Part shown: positions 9,152 to 19,054 of the stretch, piece after piece | Layout of the letters: each line of letters starts with the position of its first letter | Numbering within the stretch: the first letter of the stretch is position 1 | Assembly (NCBI GenBank): GCA_016936665.1 | Contig: JAFGXI010000033.1 | Coordinates: forward strand, 85,317 to 149,316 | Direction of reading: 5' to 3' | DNA length: 64,000 bases | Source of the DNA: Bacteroidales bacterium | GTDB taxonomy: Bacteria > Bacteroidota > Bacteroidia > Bacteroidales > JAFGXI01 | Position numbers and translations under genes: made by a program | Notes under the pieces: generated by a model | Told to the model about the DNA's origin: nothing | Seen by the model: only the letters and a program-made list of their open reading frames with translations | Database searches by the model: none

Positions 9152-11179
9152 ATGAGATATACAATTACAGCCGCTTTACCATACGCCAATGGTCCTGTTC
9201 ATATTGGGCACTTAGCCGGTGTTTACATTCCAGCAGATATATATGCCAGATATTTGCGACTCAAAGGACACGATGTGTTATACATTTGCGGTTCCGACGA
9301 GCACGGCGTGCCTATTACGATTAAAGCACAAAAAGAAGGGGTTACACCACAAGATATTGTAGATCGATATCATAATATTATTAAAGATGCGTTTAAAGAT
9401 TTTGGAATGTCGTTCGATGTTTATTCTCGCACCAGCTCAGAAACTCACAAAAGAACCTCGTCGGAGTTTTTCAGAAAATTGTACGACGAGAAAAAATTTA
9501 TTGAGCAAGAAAGCGAACAATTTTACGACAGCAAAGCCAATCAGTTTTTAGCCGACCGATACATCACCGGGACCTGCCCTAAATGTGGTGCAGATGGCGC
9601 ATATGGAGATCAATGCGAAGTTTGCGGCAGTTCGCTTAATGCCACAGAATTAATAAATCCAAAGTCCGCCATCACAGGAAATGTTCCTGAACTAAAAAAG
9701 ACAAAACATTGGTATTTACCGCTCGACCGCTACGAAGACTTTTTAAAAGACTGGATTTTAGAAGGTCATAAAGAATGGAAACCCAATGTTTACGGACAAG
9801 TTAAATCGTGGATCGATTCCGGATTGCAAGCACGTGCTGTAAGTAGAGATTTAGATTGGGGTGTACCTGTACCTGTCAACGGAGCCGAAGGAAAAGTTCT
9901 GTATGTATGGTTCGATGCGCCTATTGGTTATATTTCTGCCACTAAAGAAATTCGCAACGATTGGGAGAAATATTGGAAAGATAAAGACACCAAATTGGTT
10001 CACTTTATCGGCAAAGACAATATTGTATTTCACTGCATTATTTTTCCTTCGATGTTAAAAGCAGAAGGAAGCTACATACTCCCCGAAAACGTTCCTGCCA
10101 ATGAGTTTTTAAATTTAGAAGGCGATAAAATTTCAACATCGCGGAATTGGGCTGTTTGGTTGCATGAATATTTGGAAGACTTTAAAGATCAACAAGATGT
10201 ATTGCGTTACGTACTCACTGCCAATGCCCCCGAAACAAAAGATAATGACTTTACATGGAAAGATTTTCAAGATCGTAACAACAATGAGTTGCTAGCGATT
10301 TTAGGAAATTTTGTCAACAGAGCCGTGGTTCTTACACACAAATATTACGAAGGAAAAGTTCCGGAACCTCAGCCAAATGCCTTCACTGCTTTCGACAAGG
10401 AAGTCATCGACGAGCTCCCTATCATCAAAGAAAAAATTGAAAAAAATATTGAGACCTACCATTTCCGCGAAGCTTTAAAAGAAGCAATGAATATGGCTCG
10501 TTTAGGCAACAAGTATCTCGCAGAAACAGAGCCATGGAAACTTATTAAAACAGATACGGAGAGGGTTAAAAACATTATGTACATCGCTTTGCAAATAACA
10601 GCCGGGTTATCGCAAGCCTTTGAGCCATTTTTGCCTTTCACTGCTGCAAAAATCAGAAACCTCATTCAATTCGATGTGATCGATTGGAATTTGATAGGCC
10701 AATGCAATATTCTTAAACCCGAGCATCTACTTAACAAAGCCGAGTTGTTATTTAGTAAAATTGAAGATGAGCAGGTTCAAGCACAAATTGATAAATTACA
10801 AGCTACTAAAGTTTCGAATACAATGAATCAATTCAAAGCGGCACCTCAAAAAGAGTTAATTAGTTACGACGATTTTACAAAAATAGATATACGTGTGGGA
10901 ACAATTATCGCGGCAGAAAAAGTAGCAAAAACCAAGAAACTTCTAAAACTAACAATCGACACAGGAATAGACCAACGCACCGTCGTTTCTGGAATTGCAG
11001 AATATTATGAGCCTGAAAAAACAATCGGGCAACAAGTCAGTATTTTAGTGAATCTGGCACCAAGAGAGTTAAAAGGGATTACATCTCAAGGAATGATTTT
11101 AATGGCCGAAAATGCCGACGGAAGTCTAAGTTTTGTACAACCAAACACTATCGTTAAAAACGGATCGGAAATAAAGTAA
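9152..11179 (+). CDS. metG: Methionyl-tRNA synthetase
   Basis: Class I synthetase charging tRNA-Met. The start at 9152 gives [23 protein letters not shown], the canonical N-terminus with the HIGH motif; the longer frame from a TTG at 9101 overlaps the promoter. The catalytic domain includes a four-cysteine zinc knuckle (CPKCG ... CEVCG, near residues 147-163), the KMSKS loop as KISTSRNW, and an anticodon-binding helical domain. The last 110 or so residues form a C-terminal tRNA-binding OB domain ([12 protein letters not shown]), giving the long dimeric form of about 675 residues. A rho-independent terminator follows at 11204. Confidence 0.97.
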   Translation: MRYTITAALPYANGPVHIGHLAGVYIPADIYARYLRLKGHDVLYICGSDEHGVPITIKAQKEGVTPQDIVDRYHNIIKDAFKDFGMSFDVYSRTSSETHKRTSSEFFRKLYDEKKFIEQESEQFYDSKANQFLADRYITGTCPKCGADGAYGDQCEVCGSSLNATELINPKSAITGNVPELKKTKHWYLPLDRYEDFLKDWILEGHKEWKPNVYGQVKSWIDSGLQARAVSRDLDWGVPVPVNGAEGKVLYVWFDAPIGYISATKEIRNDWEKYWKDKDTKLVHFIGKDNIVFHCIIFPSMLKAEGSYILPENVPANEFLNLEGDKISTSRNWAVWLHEYLEDFKDQQDVLRYVLTANAPETKDNDFTWKDFQDRNNNELLAILGNFVNRAVVLTHKYYEGKVPEPQPNAFTAFDKEVIDELPIIKEKIEKNIETYHFREALKEAMNMARLGNKYLAETEPWKLIKTDTERVKNIMYIALQITAGLSQAFEPFLPFTAAKIRNLIQFDVIDWNLIGQCNILKPEHLLNKAELLFSKIEDEQVQAQIDKLQATKVSNTMNQFKAAPQKELISYDDFTKIDIRVGTIIAAEKVAKTKKLLKLTIDTGIDQRTVVSGIAEYYEPEKTIGQQVSILVNLAPRELKGITSQGMILMAENADGSLSFVQPNTIVKNGSEIK

Positions 11180-11201
11180 AAAAGAAAAACACAGAAATAA
11201 A

Positions 11202-11432
11202 TTAATCAGCCTCCGAATCGCTCTCAGGCTGATTTTTTCTTTTATCGAAAAAAAGTACGCCTCCAAAAAACATCCCATATAAAGTCATTTTAACAGGATC
11301 GCTCTGTATTGGACAAATGCCCGACTGGCATCCTATGTAATAGTAATATGCATAACCTGCTATGGCACCTAATACAATACCTAACAACAATTTAGGCCAT
11401 TTTACTTTTTTTGTTATATATTTGAATGTCAT
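11202..11432 (-). CDS. Small membrane protein, DUF6132-like
   Basis: A 76-residue protein with two predicted membrane segments (about 13-33 and 47-62) and between them the motif YYYYIGCQSGICPIQSDP, typical of the Bacteroidota DUF6132 family. The two cysteines (CQSGIC) and the glycine-rich membrane helices are its only distinct features; the function is unknown. It has its own promoter (TATATTTG on the minus strand at 11460-11467). Its last codons form one arm set of the terminator of the convergent metG gene. Confidence 0.75.
   Translation of the reverse strand: MTFKYITKKVKWPKLLLGIVLGAIAGYAYYYYIGCQSGICPIQSDPVKMTLYGMFFGGVLFFDKRKNQPESDSEAD
11204..11240 (+). terminator. Intrinsic terminator of metG, inside the 3' end of the DUF6132 gene
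   Basis: AATCAGCCT (11204-11212) and AGGCTGATT (11226-11234) form a perfect 9-bp stem with a 13-base loop, followed by TTTTTCTTTT. The hairpin could also end transcription from the other strand. It overlaps the last ten codons of the convergent gene. Confidence 0.8.
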
Positions 11433-11459
11433 TGGAAAACTGCTTTTTTAGTCCTCCGA

Positions 11460-11467
11460 CAAATATA
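11460..11467 (-). promoter_or_regulatory. -7 promoter element of the DUF6132 gene
   Basis: Minus-strand TATATTTG, an exact TAnnTTTG match, 27 bases upstream of the ATG at 11432. Confidence 0.7.
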
Positions 11468-11488
11468 AATGAATAATTAAGAACAACG

Positions 11489-12397
11489 ATGTCTAAACTC
11501 TTCGCTTTTGTTTTTATTAACGTTTTTGTGATACATCTGTATGCACAAAATACGGTTTTACAAGATGCTGAAGTTGAGTTAAAATCCCTTTACGATAGTT
11601 TGTTCAAATCCGACAATACCAAATTTATACAACCCGATTCCATAAAAATACAACTGTCCAATGCAATCGATGAAATCTGGCCAAATTTACTAACACAGAA
11701 AGAAAGTTTCTACTATTTGTTCGACTCGATTCGTTACTTTGGCTCAATATATAGTCAAGACAAAAAGGTAAGAATCATCAGTTGGAACATTAAACTCGAA
11801 GGCGGTATATTCAAGTATTTTGGGTACATTCAAGTAAGAAATGGCGACGATAATATTGTTTATCATTTAAAAGATAAAGGAGATAGTCTGCTCAACGACA
11901 CAACTATCGAAACGCTTAGTTTGACTCAAAAAGATTGGATGGGACAAAATTATTACGACATAGTCGATTTTAAATATCGTGGTAAAAAAATGTATGCTAT
12001 TATGGGAATGAGACATAACGGCTATATATCAAAAATGAAAACCATCGATATTTTATACTTCACAGGTCGATACGCTAAATTTGGGAAAAACATATTCAAA
12101 TACGACGAAAAGAAAAAAGCTAAACGTATAATTTTTGAATACAATCACAATGTATCTATGGTACTACATTACGATAAACGATACAATATGATTGTGTACG
12201 ATCATCTTTCTCCTGAGAAACCATACTTAAAAGGTCAATATCGTTTTTATGCCCCCGATGGTTCTTACGATGGGTTTATGTATAACGGTTCGAAATGGGT
12301 GTATCGCCCAGAAGAATGGATTGTGAATGAACGCAATAAAAAACAAGAAGAATTAAAAGAGACGCTCAATAACAAAAACATATACGAAAGACGCTAA
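11489..12397 (+). CDS. Secreted protein of unknown function, coupled to a histidine kinase
   Basis: A 302-residue protein with an N-terminal signal peptide (about 1-19, cleavage after LYAQ). I do not recognise a named family. The body mixes alpha and beta and is rich in lysine, tyrosine and aspartate, with segments such as VRIISWNIKLEGG, FKYFGYIQV and a C-terminal FYAPDGSYDGFMYNGSKWVY. Similar proteins occur in other Bacteroidota as hypothetical secreted proteins. Its TAA overlaps by one base the ATG of the TPR-histidine kinase, so the two are probably translationally coupled and may work together, for example as a periplasmic partner of the sensor. That link is inference. Confidence 0.6.
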   Translation: MSKLFAFVFINVFVIHLYAQNTVLQDAEVELKSLYDSLFKSDNTKFIQPDSIKIQLSNAIDEIWPNLLTQKESFYYLFDSIRYFGSIYSQDKKVRIISWNIKLEGGIFKYFGYIQVRNGDDNIVYHLKDKGDSLLNDTTIETLSLTQKDWMGQNYYDIVDFKYRGKKMYAIMGMRHNGYISKMKTIDILYFTGRYAKFGKNIFKYDEKKKAKRIIFEYNHNVSMVLHYDKRYNMIVYDHLSPEKPYLKGQYRFYAPDGSYDGFMYNGSKWVYRPEEWIVNERNKKQEELKETLNNKNIYERR

Positions 12398-14739
12398 TGA
12401 CAAAACTAAAACACATATTATTATTAGCAGTTGTTTTATTAAATAGCCAACAATGTTTACTTAAAAGCCAGAGCGCAAACTATCATTCTTACAGTAACTC
12501 TTTTGTCGACAGCCTTAAACTGGATAATGCATTTAAACTCATTAAATATTACGCTCTCCACCAAAAACACGACTCTTCTTTGATAATAATTAGCGAGTTA
12601 AAAGATGAATTTCCGGAAGTGTTCGAAAATTACAAATTACTATACAAATTAGGCACTTCCATCGAAAAGCAAGACGATAGAATAAGCAAACCATATTATT
12701 TAAAAGCGATGTATGGAGCACTTAACAACAGAGACTCCTTGTACATAGCCCTCACAAAACTTAGAATTGGCTCGTCAGATTCTTTAAAAAATCATTACGA
12801 AGAAAGTTCGAAACTGATATTCGAAGCATTAACCTATCTCGAAAAAGAAAATTACATTCAAGAACTCGACGAAGCTTATTTCGAAACCGGATCTATTTAC
12901 CTTAAAATAAAAGAAACAAAGAAAGCTAAATACTATTTTTTAAAAGCCGACAGTATTGCAAAGCTCACCAACGATCTTGAAGTGAGAGCATATATTGCAA
13001 ACAACATAGCTAACACACTATATTTCGAAGATAGCTTAGATCAATGCCTAGCCTATTACGAACGAACTTTAAACTATTTGAAAAACCAAAATATTCAAAA
13101 AGAATTAGCTCTATTAGAAAACAATATTTCGATTGTTTTAAGTGAGCTTGGTCGTAATAAAGAGTCTTTGGCACATGCCAAAAGTGCCTTAGCAGCCAGA
13201 ATCGCATTAAAAGACACATCCGGAATTGCATCCTCAAGTTTAAATATCGCTTTTTATTATAATCAAGATGAAAAATACGATAGCGCTATCTATTACATTG
13301 TGCAAGCCATCGATTTTGCAAAATTAAAAAAACGCGAAGACGTATTAAACATGTCGTACAAAGTAGCCAGCTCTGTTTACCAAAGCAAGGGCGAATACAA
13401 AAATGCTCTTTTATATTATAAATTGCACAAAAGTCTGAACGATAGCATATACAAAAACGAACGTTTGCAAATGGTTCAGAATTACGAAAAGGAAAAAGAT
13501 ATTGAAATCACTCAAATTAAGAACAAATTTCTTATCGAAGCCTATCAAAATAAAATACACCGCAATGCCATTTTAATAACTGCACTAATACTTTTGCTTA
13601 CACTTTTCGGGATAATCTTATTTATTGTATACCGATCGAACTTGATTAAAAAGAAATTCAATAACGAAATTTTTAAAAATCTTAAATTCTTAGAAGCACT
13701 TATCGAAACTGTCCCCGATCCTATTTTTTATAGAAATAATGAAGAAAAATTTATTGGCTGCAACCGAGCATTTTGCGACTTAGTAGGCAAACAAAAAGGG
13801 CAAATTATAGGAAAAACCCAAGAACAGGTGTACGATCGATTGTCCTTACTCGATTTCGTACAAAACGATAAAGAAGTATATGAAAGTGGTGAATTAGTTC
13901 AATTTAACAAGTCTTACCTCGACGAAGAAGGCAACGAAGTTCATTTACAATTCCGAAATGCACCATACTTCATTTCCAGAGATAGCAGTAGAGGTATTAT
14001 CGGGCTAATTATCGACATGACCAAACAAAAAGAGACCGAAAAAAAGTTAATTGAAGCCAACGAAAGCAAAGAATTATTTTTATCAATCATCAGTCACGAT
14101 ATTAGAAATGCCTTTAATGTAGTTTTAGCCTTTACGTCTTTACTAAACGAAGATTACAACTATTACAAAGACGATAAGCGAATTGAACTCATTCGAAACA
14201 TTCATGAAGCATCAAACAATACATTTCTTTTGCTAGAAAACCTCTTAGGGTGGTCGAGAGCACAACAAGGAGGGATCACAATCAGAAGACATTTTACAGA
14301 TGTTGCCGATCTTCTTGATGAATCCATCGCATTACTAACACCGGCAAGTAAAGAAAAGAACATCACCATAGATAACCAAGTGGACTCTATAGAATTAAAT
14401 ATTGACGAAAATTCTATAAAAACAGTATTTAGAAACTTAATATCTAATGCCATAAAATACACATATAATAGTGGTTATATCAAAATCAGCTTAGAAACAG
14501 AGCGCGATTGTGCCATTTTTCATTTCGAAGATAATGGCATTGGAATGGAAGAAAACACATTAGCGAATCTTTTTGAGCTCAATAAAGACAAACAAAAACT
14601 AGGCACTAACAACGAGTCCGGCTCTGGCTTAGGATTGTTACTTTCCAAAGAACTGATTGAACTTAACGATGGATCAATTTTCGTGCAAAGTGAACTTGGA
14701 AAAGGGAGTCGATTCTCAGTAAAACTACATAATTTGTAG
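12397..14739 (+). CDS. TPR-PAS sensor histidine kinase
   Basis: A 780-residue membrane sensor kinase. After an N-terminal signal or anchor (about 1-25) comes a TPR superhelix (about 30-370), probably periplasmic, then one membrane segment near 390-413, a PAS domain (about 430-545), a HisKA dimerisation helix with SIISHDIRN (phospho-accepting histidine near 567) and an HATPase domain with an N box (NLISNAIKY, asparagine near 684), G1 box DNGIGM and G2 box GSGLGLLL. All catalytic motifs look intact. No response regulator gene is adjacent, so it is an orphan kinase here. It begins on the last base of the upstream secreted-protein gene. Confidence 0.88.
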   Translation: MTKLKHILLLAVVLLNSQQCLLKSQSANYHSYSNSFVDSLKLDNAFKLIKYYALHQKHDSSLIIISELKDEFPEVFENYKLLYKLGTSIEKQDDRISKPYYLKAMYGALNNRDSLYIALTKLRIGSSDSLKNHYEESSKLIFEALTYLEKENYIQELDEAYFETGSIYLKIKETKKAKYYFLKADSIAKLTNDLEVRAYIANNIANTLYFEDSLDQCLAYYERTLNYLKNQNIQKELALLENNISIVLSELGRNKESLAHAKSALAARIALKDTSGIASSSLNIAFYYNQDEKYDSAIYYIVQAIDFAKLKKREDVLNMSYKVASSVYQSKGEYKNALLYYKLHKSLNDSIYKNERLQMVQNYEKEKDIEITQIKNKFLIEAYQNKIHRNAILITALILLLTLFGIILFIVYRSNLIKKKFNNEIFKNLKFLEALIETVPDPIFYRNNEEKFIGCNRAFCDLVGKQKGQIIGKTQEQVYDRLSLLDFVQNDKEVYESGELVQFNKSYLDEEGNEVHLQFRNAPYFISRDSSRGIIGLIIDMTKQKETEKKLIEANESKELFLSIISHDIRNAFNVVLAFTSLLNEDYNYYKDDKRIELIRNIHEASNNTFLLLENLLGWSRAQQGGITIRRHFTDVADLLDESIALLTPASKEKNITIDNQVDSIELNIDENSIKTVFRNLISNAIKYTYNSGYIKISLETERDCAIFHFEDNGIGMEENTLANLFELNKDKQKLGTNNESGSGLGLLLSKELIELNDGSIFVQSELGKGSRFSVKLHNL

Positions 14740-14860
14740 TTCATTTATCAACATATTTAATTTATTCACCAAGAAAATTGGAGCATTAAAGTACTTTTTA
14801 GTGATCTGGAACAACCTTTGCAACATATCGAGCGTCTGTTAACTTGAAAACGTACTTGTA

Positions 14861-14962
14861 ATGAGAACAATATTTATTAGAAAATACATTATTCCGGCTC
14901 TGCTCCTATTAAGCATGAGCTTGTTGGCTGTACTAACAGCAACCATAATCTTTTACAGTTAG
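14861..14962 (+). CDS. Possible 33-residue single-pass membrane peptide
   Basis: ATG at 14861 to TAG at 14960-14962 encodes 33 residues: a short basic start (MRTIFIRKY) followed by one hydrophobic helix of about 22 residues ending FYS. It lies in the 392-base gap between the kinase and the acyl-CoA dehydrogenase. A near-consensus -7 element (AACCTTTG, 14813-14820) precedes it and a terminator hairpin follows at 14995, so it looks like a small transcription unit. No known family; the hydrophobic composition could be chance. Confidence 0.4.
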   Translation: MRTIFIRKYIIPALLLLSMSLLAVLTATIIFYS

Positions 14963-14994
14963 GCATACACACTGCGCTATATATTCGGTAATGT

Positions 14995-15025
14995 AAAGGG
15001 CTTCTTGAACGGGCCCTTTTCTTTT
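14995..15025 (+). terminator. Intrinsic terminator
   Basis: AAAGGGC (14995-15001) pairs with GCCCTTT (15013-15019) around an 11-base loop, followed by a T-rich run. It ends the unit holding the 33-residue ORF or the read-through from the kinase gene. Confidence 0.7.
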
Positions 15026-15073
15026 TCTCTTTATTTATCTAACATAAAGCATTATAAAATATGTCTGCACTCA

Positions 15074-15104
15074 TTTGCAAATATCAGTGGGCTTTATACC
15101 TTTG
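15074..15104 (+). promoter_or_regulatory. Promoter of the acyl-CoA dehydrogenase gene
   Basis: TTTG (15074-15077), a 19-base spacer and TACCTTTG (15097-15104): a full match to the Bacteroidota promoter TTTG-N19-TAnnTTTG, 27 bases before the ATG. It is the best promoter in the window. Confidence 0.85.
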
Positions 15105-15131
15105 TGTTTTTTCAAATTAAAATGATAAATT

Positions 15132-16913
15132 ATGAGTAAAGTCGAAATCAAAACCGGAGGAGAGTTTTTAGTTAAAGATATTGATGCAAATGATATTTTT
15201 ATTCCTGAAGAATTTGAAGAGGAACAACAAATGATTCTTCAAACTTGTTACGATTTTTTAGATGCTGAGGTCATACCAAACTTAGATAAAATCGATAAAA
15301 AGGAAAACAATATTATGCGCACACTCATCTCAAAAGCCGGAGAATTAGGCTTGTTGGGAATTGCTGTGCCCGAAGAATACGAAGGATTCAATCAATCATT
15401 TTTAACTACCATGTATGCCAACGAAGCTATTGGCTCGTCTTTTTCATACGCTGTTGCATATATGGCTCATACCGGAATCGGCACTTTACCTTTATTATAT
15501 TACGGAAACGAAAAGCAAAAACAAAAATACATCCCCCGCATGGCTAGCGGAGAAATGGCCGCTGCATATTGTTTAACCGAGCCTAACGCAGGTTCGGACG
15601 CTAATTCTGGAGCCTCTCGTGCAACACTATCGGAAGATGGGAAGCATTATATTTTAAACGGGCAAAAAATGTGGATCACCAACGGTGGTTTTGCCGATAT
15701 CTTAACCGTTTTTGCGAAAATAGATAACGACCGCGTACTTAGTGCATTTTTAGTAGAAAGCGATTGGGAAGGCGTAACCGTTAACCCAGAAGAACACAAA
15801 ATGGGAATTAAAGGTTCTTCTACTACTCAATTGTTCTTTAGCGATGTAAAAGTGCCCGTTGAAAACCTATTAGGCAAAAGAGGCGAAGGATTCCGTATTG
15901 CATTAAACATATTACACATTGGCCGAATAAAGTTAGCCGCCAACTCACTTGGCTCTGCAAAAAGAACCATCAATTATGCTGTGAACTACGCTAACGAAAG
16001 AAAACAATTTGGAAAACATATCTCAAGCTTTGGGGCTATCCAACATAAACTAGCAGAGCAAGTCATTCGCACATACGCCGCTGAATCATCAATATACAGA
16101 GCGAGCAAGCAAATAGATACTGCAATTGCCCACTACGAATCTGAAGGATTAGAACATGGAGCTGCCCATATCGAAGGCTCAGCTCAATACGCTGTAGAAT
16201 GTGCGCTATTAAAAGTTTACGGCTCCGAAATGCTAGATTACGTTGTCGATGAGGCTGTTCAGATTTATGGAGGTATGGGGTTCTCTGCCGATATGCCTGT
16301 AGATAGAGCTTACCGCGATTCTCGTATCAATCGTATTTTTGAAGGAACAAACGAAATTAACCGTTTATTAGTAGTAGACACTGCCATTAAAGATGCTCAG
16401 AAAAACAAATACGACTTATTTGGGCCTGCAGCAGAAGTAATGAAAGAAATCGAAAATCTTAAACCGGTTCTCGATGGCTCAGAATCGTACTACGAAGAAA
16501 AACACAAGTACGTTAAAGCATTTAAGAAAGCCGTTTTAATGGCTATTTATAGCATGACAGACACTTTACAACGTAAACTTGCTTTCGAACAAGAAATTAT
16601 GATGAATGTAACTGATATGATGATTCAACTTTACGTTGCAGAATCTACATTATTGCGTGTCGAAAAATTAGAAACCATTAAAGGAGCAGAGGCTGTTAAA
16701 TTACAACGCGATATATTAGATGTTGTGATATACGATGCTGCTGCTAAAATTCAAAAATCGGGTAAAGATGCGATTTATTCGTATGCCGAAAACAATGCTA
16801 ATGTTCTAATAAAAGCATTAGAACATTTTACTACTGTTAAAGGCTTAAATGTAAAAGACAACAGAAGAAGAATTGCAACGCATTTAATTGAAGAAAACAA
16901 GTATAAGTTTTAA
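15132..16913 (+). CDS. Acyl-CoA dehydrogenase, very-long-chain-like
   Basis: FAD-dependent dehydrogenase for the first step of fatty acid beta-oxidation. The 593-residue protein has the N-terminal helical, middle beta and C-terminal helical domains, with CLTEPNAGSDA and MWITNGGFAD in the flavin-binding region and YGGMGFSADMPVDRAYRD followed by FEGTNEI, in which the glutamate is the likely catalytic base. An extra C-terminal helical extension of about 170 residues resembles VLCAD/ACAD9-type enzymes and is common in Bacteroidota. It stands alone between its own promoter and terminator. Chain-length preference cannot be read from the sequence. Confidence 0.92.
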   Translation: MSKVEIKTGGEFLVKDIDANDIFIPEEFEEEQQMILQTCYDFLDAEVIPNLDKIDKKENNIMRTLISKAGELGLLGIAVPEEYEGFNQSFLTTMYANEAIGSSFSYAVAYMAHTGIGTLPLLYYGNEKQKQKYIPRMASGEMAAAYCLTEPNAGSDANSGASRATLSEDGKHYILNGQKMWITNGGFADILTVFAKIDNDRVLSAFLVESDWEGVTVNPEEHKMGIKGSSTTQLFFSDVKVPVENLLGKRGEGFRIALNILHIGRIKLAANSLGSAKRTINYAVNYANERKQFGKHISSFGAIQHKLAEQVIRTYAAESSIYRASKQIDTAIAHYESEGLEHGAAHIEGSAQYAVECALLKVYGSEMLDYVVDEAVQIYGGMGFSADMPVDRAYRDSRINRIFEGTNEINRLLVVDTAIKDAQKNKYDLFGPAAEVMKEIENLKPVLDGSESYYEEKHKYVKAFKKAVLMAIYSMTDTLQRKLAFEQEIMMNVTDMMIQLYVAESTLLRVEKLETIKGAEAVKLQRDILDVVIYDAAAKIQKSGKDAIYSYAENNANVLIKALEHFTTVKGLNVKDNRRRIATHLIEENKYKF

Positions 16914-16937
16914 TAATTTTTCATTTTAAAAATATCA

Positions 16938-16966
16938 ATCCTGCTACAACTGTAGTGGGATTTTTT
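16938..16966 (+). terminator. Intrinsic terminator of the acyl-CoA dehydrogenase gene
   Basis: ATCCTGCTACA (16938-16948) pairs with TGTAGTGGGAT (16951-16961) with two G-U pairs and a short loop, followed by six T residues. Confidence 0.8.
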
Positions 16967-17027
16967 ATTTACGAGACAACCATTTTTCGACTTGATGTGT
17001 CTAAAACTCTATTGTAAATTAAATATT

Positions 17028-18914
17028 ATGAAAAAAATAAACCTCATTTCTTTAACATTTTTATTTACTGGATTTTTAAGTGCCCAAAGTATAATAATGC
17101 CTTCCAGTCCTACTTTAAATTCTATGGCCCCAATTTGTGCTTATGACCAAAACAATTCTATCATTTACAATACGAGTTATGATGTAATAAGTGGCGAATC
17201 GGGCCCCGATTACGGTTGTTTAATGGCTACTCCAAACCCTTCCTGGTATTATTTAAAAACTACTGATGATTTATCTCCTATTCAAATTCAATTATTCATA
17301 TCACCATATGATCTTCCATTAATTGTTTGGGGCCCTTTTCAGAATTTATCTATTAACTATAATTCATTACAAACCGATAAAATTGTTGATTGTGACCAAG
17401 GAAATACAAACTGGATGCATTTCGAAATTGATACAGTTACGCCCAATTCATATTATATTGTCATGATTTCTAGTTGGCCTAACACTGTTTCAGCAATATA
17501 TTTCGAACTTCTTACCGGTTCCATTGAGTGCCCCAATATTATGAATTTCACAGAAGAGCACAATGTTAGTGGAAAGGTATTTTTTGATCTAAATACCAAT
17601 TGCAATGACGATTCTGAATACCCAGTGCCCAATGCTATGGTTAAGGCAACGCCCGGAGAGTATTTCGCCATTACAAACGAAACAGGGTACTATAGCATGT
17701 ATTTACCACAAGGCTTATACAATATTGAAACCGTTGGAATTAATGGGTTTTCTGATACCTGTAATGGAAATACACTAAATGTAAGTTCTAGCAATGGAAC
17801 ATTTGAGTCCAATCGTGGATTACAATCAACCATACCCACAAACAATGTAGATGTTGCCGTCAGTTTAATAGGCCAACATATCTTTATTACTAACGGAGCT
17901 ACTGGCCCTTTTAATCTCTATCATATTTATTTTACAAATAATAATATCAACCCTTCTAGTGGCTATATCGATTTAGTTTTAGATTCGGAACTTCAAATGA
18001 ATTGGTCTAACGAATCTTACACCAACATAAACGATTCAACATATCGTTTTGAATATACCAATTTGCAGTTTAATGAGTCTCGTGCGATTCTATTTAAAAC
18101 CAATGATTTAAATGCATTGAGTTTTCAAAACTATATTGCCTATAGTTCAGCTAGCATCTATCCAAATGAAACTGATGTTTACCCTCAAGACAATCAATCG
18201 ACATATGGTTATCTAGTTCAACTTCCTTTTGACCCCAACAACATTTCGGTTTACCCTTTGGGCAATTATGAAGAAAACTACATCGAAACAAGCGATAGTG
18301 TTTTTACTTATATTGTAAATTTTCAAAACACGGGATTTGCGCCAGCTATCAATGTAAATATTTATGATAGCATCCCACTTGGATTAGACATTGAATCATT
18401 TGAATTGATAGCCTCCTCACACAATTGCCAAGTACTTTTTAATCCTGATAATACGCTTCGTTTTTTCTTCGAAAATATCATGCTTACCGATTCTTTACAC
18501 AACGAACCCGATAGCCATGGATTTGTAATTTTTAGATTAAAAACAAATCAAGCATTAAATATTGGTGATGAAATCGTCAATTTTGCAGATATTTATTTTG
18601 ATAATAACCCTCCAGTAAGAACAAACGACGTTAAATCGATTGTACAAAGTGCAACAAGTATAAATGCATTCTCAAACGCGCAAATTAAAATTTTCCCAAA
18701 TCCGGCTAGTGAGAATATTCAAATTGCTTTGTCCAACACATCGTCAATCTCAACTATTAAACTTTTTAGTTTAAATGGGCAATTGCTTAAAAGTCTTTCG
18801 GTAGTGGATCAAAAAAGCGTTATTATCCCAGTAAAAAATTTAAAGAAAGGCTTGTATCTAGTAAAAGTAGAGTCTGAAGATCAAGCATATACTTCAAGAG
18901 TTATAATTTATTAG
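17028..18914 (+). CDS. Secreted T9SS cargo protein with DUF7619-like repeat domain
   Basis: A 628-residue exported protein. The start at 17028 gives a good signal peptide (MKKINLISLTFLFTG...LSAQ); the frame also extends upstream to 16992, but without one. An N-terminal domain of about 150 residues is followed by a carboxypeptidase-regulatory-like fold (VSGKVFFDLNTNC, about 175-260) and a DUF7619/DUF11-like domain (PFDPNNISVYP ... YFDNNPPVRTND, about 400-545). The last 75 residues form a T9SS type A sorting domain (IFPNPASENIQI ... KKGLYLVKV), so the protein should cross the outer membrane and be surface-attached or released. Function is probably adhesive or structural; no catalytic motif is seen. 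Confidence 0.82.
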   Translation: MKKINLISLTFLFTGFLSAQSIIMPSSPTLNSMAPICAYDQNNSIIYNTSYDVISGESGPDYGCLMATPNPSWYYLKTTDDLSPIQIQLFISPYDLPLIVWGPFQNLSINYNSLQTDKIVDCDQGNTNWMHFEIDTVTPNSYYIVMISSWPNTVSAIYFELLTGSIECPNIMNFTEEHNVSGKVFFDLNTNCNDDSEYPVPNAMVKATPGEYFAITNETGYYSMYLPQGLYNIETVGINGFSDTCNGNTLNVSSSNGTFESNRGLQSTIPTNNVDVAVSLIGQHIFITNGATGPFNLYHIYFTNNNINPSSGYIDLVLDSELQMNWSNESYTNINDSTYRFEYTNLQFNESRAILFKTNDLNALSFQNYIAYSSASIYPNETDVYPQDNQSTYGYLVQLPFDPNNISVYPLGNYEENYIETSDSVFTYIVNFQNTGFAPAINVNIYDSIPLGLDIESFELIASSHNCQVLFNPDNTLRFFFENIMLTDSLHNEPDSHGFVIFRLKTNQALNIGDEIVNFADIYFDNNPPVRTNDVKSIVQSATSINAFSNAQIKIFPNPASENIQIALSNTSSISTIKLFSLNGQLLKSLSVVDQKSVIIPVKNLKKGLYLVKVESEDQAYTSRVIIY

Positions 18915-18935
18915 TTCTAAAAATAAATTCGTTAG

Positions 18936-18982
18936 AAGCCCTTAAAAGCAGATTAACACTTGCTGCTTTTAAGGGCTTTATT
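18936..18982 (+). terminator. Strong intrinsic terminator
   Basis: AAGCCCTTAAAAGCAG (18936-18951) and CTGCTTTTAAGGGCTT (18963-18978) form a perfect 16-bp stem with an 11-base loop. It separates the two T9SS cargo genes. Confidence 0.85.
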
Positions 18983-18996
18983 ATTATAATTTGATC

Positions 18997-19027
18997 TTGA
19001 ATTGTTTTAGTTATTTTGGTATTTTTG
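18997..19027 (+). promoter_or_regulatory. Promoter of the DUF2271 gene
   Basis: TTG (18997-18999), 20 bases, then TATTTTTG (19020-19027), matching TAnnTTTG. It excludes the in-frame TTG at 19016 as start and supports the ATG at 19055. Confidence 0.75.
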
Positions 19028-19054
19028 TACCTATTTATTTTATCTAAAAATACT

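Noticed and set aside
9152..11179. KISTS in place of KMSKS in MetG as an inactivating change
   Set aside because: Variation in this loop is tolerated among methionyl-tRNA synthetases and the remaining motifs are intact in an essential gene.
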